Of a stretch of 64,000 bases of DNA, positions 59,397-64,000 are shown piece by piece. Origin of the DNA: Marthasterias glacialis. Taxonomy: Eukaryota; Echinodermata; Asteroidea; Forcipulatida; Asteriidae. Location of the stretch: positions 9,144,963 through 9,208,962 of the forward strand of contig OU452231.1 of the NCBI GenBank assembly GCA_911728455.2. Reading direction: 5' to 3'. A program made the position numbers and the translations under genes. Each line of letters begins with the position of its first letter. The stretch's first letter is position 1. The notes beneath the pieces were generated by a model. The model was not told where the DNA came from. It was given only the letters and a program-made list of their open reading frames with translations, and searched no databases.

Positions 59397-60128
59397 ATAC
59401 GTTTCAGCATGCGCAGTTCTTCTATATTATTGCATTTCACACCCGAATGACGTCCCGAAGCACTGATTTATTGTGGTTCCAGGTATGCAGAGCTATACGT
59501 TTTGAATATTATTATAAGACCCAATTGACCTATGTTTTATGCATGGCGCACCTTGTAACGGTTAACAAGATGCTGTGGAGCAAACTTAATGCAGCCAGTC
59601 ATGCCAAAAACACCTGGGCGATCGATGTATTCTTTCTTCTTTTGAGATTTCCTGGCTCTACTTGCCCGTTCATTGTCTCAAGAGACAATACCTTATATAA
59701 GAGAACTAATAAAAACTGAAAACTCGTGTTTAATTTTCCGTTACGCACATTGTTCTTGTTGACAAAGTAAGCAAACGTCGATTTATTAATCTATATGAAA
59801 CATCTTTTAGTCGTAATGGAGGACTTTAAAATATATATATTATATATATATATATATATAATCATTGTTGTTTTGAAATAGTATACAAACATCTCTATCT
59901 AATATAGTTTTCAATATCAAACAAACTACTTTACAACCGAGCTGTGTATATTTCATGAAATCAAATTTTTGAGATCGGGTTTTGTTCTTTAACAATATCT
60001 TACTGTCACAGAGACAATTAGGCCTATGTGTAGATGGTCTTATTTTCTTTATGATAGCCTGGAGAAGGCAGTGATTGTCTGTTAATTACCTTATGTTATA
60101 CAAGGCTCTTTTAAGAGAAGTAATGATT
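59397..60128. other. Gene-free spacer with a (TA)n tract at about 59826-59862
   Basis: The frame 59447-59719 shows no recognisable protein. ACTTTACAACCGAGCTGTGT at about 59930 is another relative of the hAT target flank. Confidence 0.45.
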
Positions 60129-60540
60129 TTAATTGATTTGATTTGATCTGATTTGATTTCTTGTTTTATTCCAAAAAGGAACATACCCCCCCCCCATCAC
60201 CATGGGTTACAACATCGCGTTAGAATAAAACAAGTTCACCACGTGACGAAAGAGTTGGCAAAGAGCATTAATTTGAAACTAAGTATAATTATTTGTAGAA
60301 TTAATTTCCTTCAGTTTAGCAGACATTGGCCAATCAATACACAATACCTTTTTTCCTGAGAGGTCATTACAAAAACAAATTTGTCTCTTTTCGAAAAAAT
60401 ACCAAATTCTGGATTGCTTTTACAAACAGTATCATACATGTTTTTTTTCTCAACGAAATATACATCGGACAAGAACATACAAAAAGCATGTCCGTTTCCA
60501 CGTCTTCCATACAGTGTGGACAAATACGTTGATTAAATTC
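60129..60540 (-). mobile_element. 5'-truncated LINE: reverse-transcriptase ORF C-terminus and 3' tail
   Basis: On the minus strand, from about 60535, the frame reads CPHCMEDVETD, then after a frameshift CSCPMYISLRKKN, SNPEFGIFSKRDKFVFVM. This is the CPxC...CPxY...LR pattern at the C-terminus of many invertebrate LINE polymerases. It is followed by a short UTR, AATAAAACAAG, and a (TCAAA)n-like tail at 60129-60160. Frameshifted and dead. Confidence 0.7.
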
Positions 60541-60806
60541 CTAGCCTATGTATCTTCCAGTTTCCGGTATCTTTCCAGTTGAATTTGTTGACTACACCTC
60601 GATTCAAATGCACTTGTAATAATTCAATATCGAGTTGTGAAACACGGCACACGGTATAGTAGGCCTATGTGGTTTCTATCAGCACATTGTTAATTTACGG
60701 TATAATATAAGATAGTGTAGAAGTCTTAAGTTACTCAATATGTTCACAATTTAATTATAATTAGTGATTTATTTTCTGCTGTGTGGAGTTAGATACTCAA
60801 AAGAAC

Positions 60807-60975
60807 ACTGCAAAAACTTGGGTGTGAAATTGATTCTCTTGGTATCTATATGTGACAACACCGACATGGCGTTAGATTTACAAACGATAAAGCAATGGGG
60901 ATAACTAACACCATGCCGGTGTTGTCACATATATAGATACCGAGATAATCCATTTAACACCCCAGTTTTTGCAGT
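60807..60975. mobile_element. MITE with ACTGCAAAAACT ends (copy 1)
   Basis: About 60-bp TIRs: ACTGCAAAAACTTGGGTGTG...GATTCTCTTGGTATCTATAT GTGACAACACC, mirrored on the right. Copy 2 lies 0.7 kb downstream. Confidence 0.85.
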
Positions 60976-61037
60976 TAACTGTGGCTTGCTAAACAAACGT
61001 TATTCCATAGCAAGTAACTATTACTGGTCAACTCCAA

Positions 61038-61291
61038 GTGAAAACCATGTGTAAATCGCTTTGGGGAGGATTGTTGGCTCTGAAAAGACACTTGGTATGG
61101 TCTCCACGTTTCGAACAATATACTCTGCTCGCGTCCTCCATTCTCCTGAAGATGAGCAGAGTATACTGTTCGAAACGTCGAGACCACAGCGGCTCCTTTC
61201 AGAGCCAACACCCCTCCCAAACGCACCGCTGTACCCGCAAGTTTATGCTACAGTTACTTCTGTAAGCCACACCATGCAAAGCTTCAAACAC
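61038..61291. mobile_element. Foldback family F (copy 3)
   Basis: AACCATGTGTAAATCGCTTT, GTTTCGAACAATATACTCTG and CAGAGTATACTGTTCGAAAC make a long internal palindrome; the right end is GTACCCGCAAGTTTATGCTA and ACACCATGCAAAGCTTCAAA. Confidence 0.8.
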
Positions 61292-61652
61292 CCCGAAGCG
61301 TTTTCCCGAGACATTTTAACAAAACTGAAATTTAATTTTTAAAGGAGTCCCATGGATTTAATGTGTTGAAAACTCACTCGACACATAAGATAATTCATAT
61401 TAATGTGTTGTCCATTCACTGAACAGACATCATGCATGTTCATAGACAAAATAAAGTTCAAGATCTTCGCGTTATGGAGGAGTAAATTGGTTCCAATTCT
61501 CCAGTTTTCAGCAAACGCCGCATAGCAAACTTGTGAAAATTTCCATCCAAATCAGTGGTCTTGTTTCGGTGAAGAAATGACAAGAAAAAAACGCGGTTGA
61601 TATTTTGACTGCGGCTACCGCAACAAGCGTTATTGATAAGATGAGGCCTTTA

Positions 61653-61817
61653 ACTGCAAAAACTGGGGTGTTAAATTGATTCTCTTGGAATATATGTGAC
61701 AACACCGGCATGGTGTTAATTTTACCAATATTAACGCACTGGGGATAACTAACACCGTGTTGGTGTTGTCACATATAGATACCAAGAGAATCAATTTTAA
61801 CACCGCAGTTTTTGCAT
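61653..61817. mobile_element. MITE with ACTGCAAAAACT ends (copy 2)
   Basis: Same TIRs as 60807-60975: ACTGCAAAAACTGGGGTGTT...ATATGTGACAACACCGGCAT on the left and GGTGTTGTCACATATAGATA...CGCAGTTTTTGCAT on the right. Same orientation; interior TACCAATATTAACGCACTGG differs from copy 1. Confidence 0.85.
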
Positions 61818-63299
61818 TTGTAAATTTTATTTCCATGGCCTTAACGGTATTTTCAGTCAGAATTTGTTTCTCTAGACGATTGCTACATGGATTGCTTTCA
61901 GCCTTTCAGGCTGCAGCATATCAATAAACAGAACTACTCTTTGTTAGCGTGAACGTTCCTTTGTGTTATTAGTTAGATACAATGGTAAACTTCTGCTCAC
62001 GTCACTTGAAAAGGTCATGAGTTCAACATCCGGGTCATCCTGCTTTTAAAGACCGAAGCTTTGGTCGAAAAGTACAGGTAGGACACTTTTCGTGTGCTGT
62101 GATCAAAAGTTTACTATTAATTAAATTGTATAAAAACAACTTTTTGTATATACAAAAGCACTCCGTCCTGCAGACCTTTTGGTGCAAATATCTGAGTTCA
62201 CAGAGATATTTGGTATAAAATTTCTTCAATTAAATTAGTCGTCCTCCGGGTATATTGGGTTTGAGATACTGCCAAGAAAATGGATGTTGTATTCATTTAG
62301 ATTTTACAACCGTTGCGTAATTTCAACATCACAAAGCGAATTGTGTTGTTGTATTTTGTTAGTTTTGTGTATAACTGACAACAAAGTTATAATCGTCGTT
62401 GCTACGTAGTTGCGAGCCAAACTCACCAAAAACTGCATCTTAGTAATGTGAAATTTTGTTATACCATTAGAGCAATATTTATAATATGTAGTGTATTTCT
62501 GAGCAGTAGTTTGTGTCTAACTATTTGTAATCATTTTGGCGTCTTGGAAAATTTGTTCCTGAAAATATCGTAAATTAAATAAAAGTCTGCAAATTCAATG
62601 GGTTGGTGCGTGGTGTGGTCTGAGTTTGAGTAATAATTGGAGGCGTGAACAATGTGGGTTGGGGTTGATAATTGGAGACATGTTTTTCTTTTGTTAGTTT
62701 CTCGCAAGTTCAAGTGCGCTGCGATGACGTAGTTGTTTTTTATTTATTGTTGTTAATATTTTATTTTTTGTATTCAGTGACAGTGGAGCTATACAGCTCC
62801 ATTTTTATCTTTGCTTGTTCAAGAATTTTTTTTTCAGTGAACAAGAAACGGATTAACATTAATTTAGAATATTTAAAAGTTAAAGATAAAAAAAAAGTTT
62901 TTATCATATTACAAATGAAGTTAAGCGAAAGAAACAATGAATTAACAAAATACTTCAGATTAAGTTAGAAACAAAATTTTAAGTGGTCATCTTAAACACA
63001 ACAAAGAACACTATTGTGACAAAATAGAAGGTTAATTAAAGGTATTGTCTTCTAATCTTTTTTCTTTCCAAAGACAGAAAGTTGCAAAGGCTAGCTGTAT
63101 TAAATAAGCAAAATATTACAATTATTGTTTCCTTCATATAGCTGATTTCCATCTAACCTTCCATAATAGATGGGTGTAAACGTGCTATCAGAAAACGACT
63201 CAACACCAAAACATTCTGTTGACATCATTTTGAACAATTTTGCTATTGTTGGTACATTTAGGTATGAGAGTTTCTACAAACAACCAAGCATCTATTTAT
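61818..63299. other. Distal 3' flank of receptor E
   Basis: 62243-62730 is colinear with the D flank (TCCTCCGGGTA; GCTACGTAGTTGCGAG; TAAATAAAAGTCTG; TTCAATGGGTTGGTG; GCGATGACGTAGTT). No gene is visible. If the D order holds, a UGT-like sequence could follow, but none is seen up to the (TTTG)n tract. Confidence 0.5.
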
Positions 63300-63660
63300 T
63301 TATTGATTTGTTTGTTTGTTCTTTTGTTGGGTTGTTCGTTCGTTTGTTGGGTTGTTTGTTTGTTTGTTTGTTTGTTTGTTTGTTTGTTTGTTTGTTTGTT
63401 TGTTTGTTTGTTTGTTTGTTTGTTTGTCTGTTTGTTTGTTTGTTTGTTTGTTTGTTTGTTTTTTTGTGTGTTTGTTTGTTTGTTTGTTTGTTTGTTTGTT
63501 TGTTTGTTTGTTTGTTTTGTTTGTTGGGTTGTTTGTTTGTTGGGTTGTTTGTTTGTTGGTTTGTTTGTTTTGTTTGTGTGTGTGTTTGTTCGTTGGATTG
63601 TTGGGTTGTTTGTTGGGTTATTTGTTGGGTTGTTTGTTGGGTAGTTTGTTGGGTTGTTTG
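63300..63660. repeat. (TTTG)n microsatellite, about 360 bp
   Basis: Long GTTT tetranucleotide tract, pure in the middle, with GTTGGGTT variants to the right. It creates long artefactual Cys/Leu/Phe/Val frames on the plus strand and Gln/Thr/Asn/Lys on the minus strand. Confidence 0.95.
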
Positions 63661-63756
63661 TTTGTTTTTACTATTATTTCTTTTATTACTAGTGTTATCA
63701 TTTATTTTATTATTTATTTTTTTTGAGGGGGTAATGAAAAGGAGAAGATGGTGAAG

Positions 63757-63850
63757 AAATGTTAGGGTTAGGGTTTGTGCTATTGTTAGTGTTAGGATCA
63801 GGGTTGGGTTGGGTTTACGGTTGGAATTTTGGCTCGGGGTTAAAGTTAGC
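63757..63850. repeat. Degenerate TTAGGG-like repeats
   Basis: GTTAGGGTTAGGGTTTG followed by looser GTTAGTGTTAGGATCAGGGT and GGGTTGGGTTTACGGTTGG. Two perfect TTAGGG units, then decay. Looks like a short interstitial telomere-like tract next to the (TTTG)n microsatellite. Confidence 0.6.
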
Positions 63851-64000
63851 CCTGAACTCAGTTTTGTTCTTGAAGTTTTGTTTTTGAAACCCAAATAATC
63901 ATTTTTTTAGTATGAAGACATTAATATTCGAATGAATTGCCTTCGTCACGAGTTGTGTCGGACAGCCAGGGACCCTCTTTGCGGTGCTCCCTTGAATTGT

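Noticed and set aside
59447-59719. 90-aa ORF near the distal flank
   Set aside because: No recognisable domain, composition or conserved counterpart in the paralogous flank.
63300-63660. CRISPR array
   Set aside because: Simple tetranucleotide repeat without spacers; the window is animal DNA.
63170-63894. Long Cys/Leu/Phe/Val or Asn/Lys/Gln/Thr proteins
   Set aside because: Products of a (TTTG)n microsatellite read in several frames.

Overview
This is eukaryotic (animal) genomic DNA: AT-rich, intron-bearing genes, long non-coding stretches and dense short transposon debris. The gene content (a D1-like dopamine receptor, a five-exon UDP-glucuronosyltransferase, a tandem array of class C G-protein-coupled receptors) and the repeats (TTAAAGGCA-ended elements, hAT-type CAGTGGC elements, tRNA-headed SINEs) suggest a marine invertebrate deuterostome. 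An echinoderm, perhaps a sea star, is my best guess. That species guess rests on remembered repeat types and is an inference.

Layout. 1-0.76 kb: 3' coding part of a D1-like dopamine receptor, cut by the window start. 0.8-10 kb: no convincing gene; microsatellites and several inverted-repeat (MITE or foldback) elements. 10.04-13.50 kb: a complete UGT gene, rebuilt here as five exons encoding 549 aa. 13.5-19.8 kb: repeats, including a LINE relic split by a MITE and a hAT MITE with a perfect 8-bp target duplication. 19.9-57.1 kb: five head-to-tail class C receptors, called A-E here. Each has a large exon 1 (signal peptide, Venus flytrap domain, nine-cysteine domain, TM1 to mid TM4), one phase-0 intron inside TM4, and a small exon 2 (rest of TM4 to TM7 and a short tail). 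All five read through without a break and predict 844-850 aa. 52.4-52.7 kb: a broken copy of the UGT last exon lies between receptors D and E. 57.1-64 kb: duplicated 3' flank of the array, a LINE 3' end, paired MITEs, and a (TTTG)n tract followed by TTAGGG-like sequence.

The receptors are the main system. The alpha-amino-acid-binding residues known from metabotropic glutamate receptors are present in all five, but positions that in mGluR1 hold the glutamate side chain do not appear conserved. They therefore look like amino-acid or amino-acid-derivative receptors that are not glutamate receptors, possibly chemosensory. Flanks and introns fall into two groups (A/B and C/D/E, with D/E closest), yet coding exons are nearly identical across all five even at silent sites. 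That fits ongoing gene conversion with local diversification in the ligand-binding lobe. The dopamine receptor and UGT have no evident functional link to the array.
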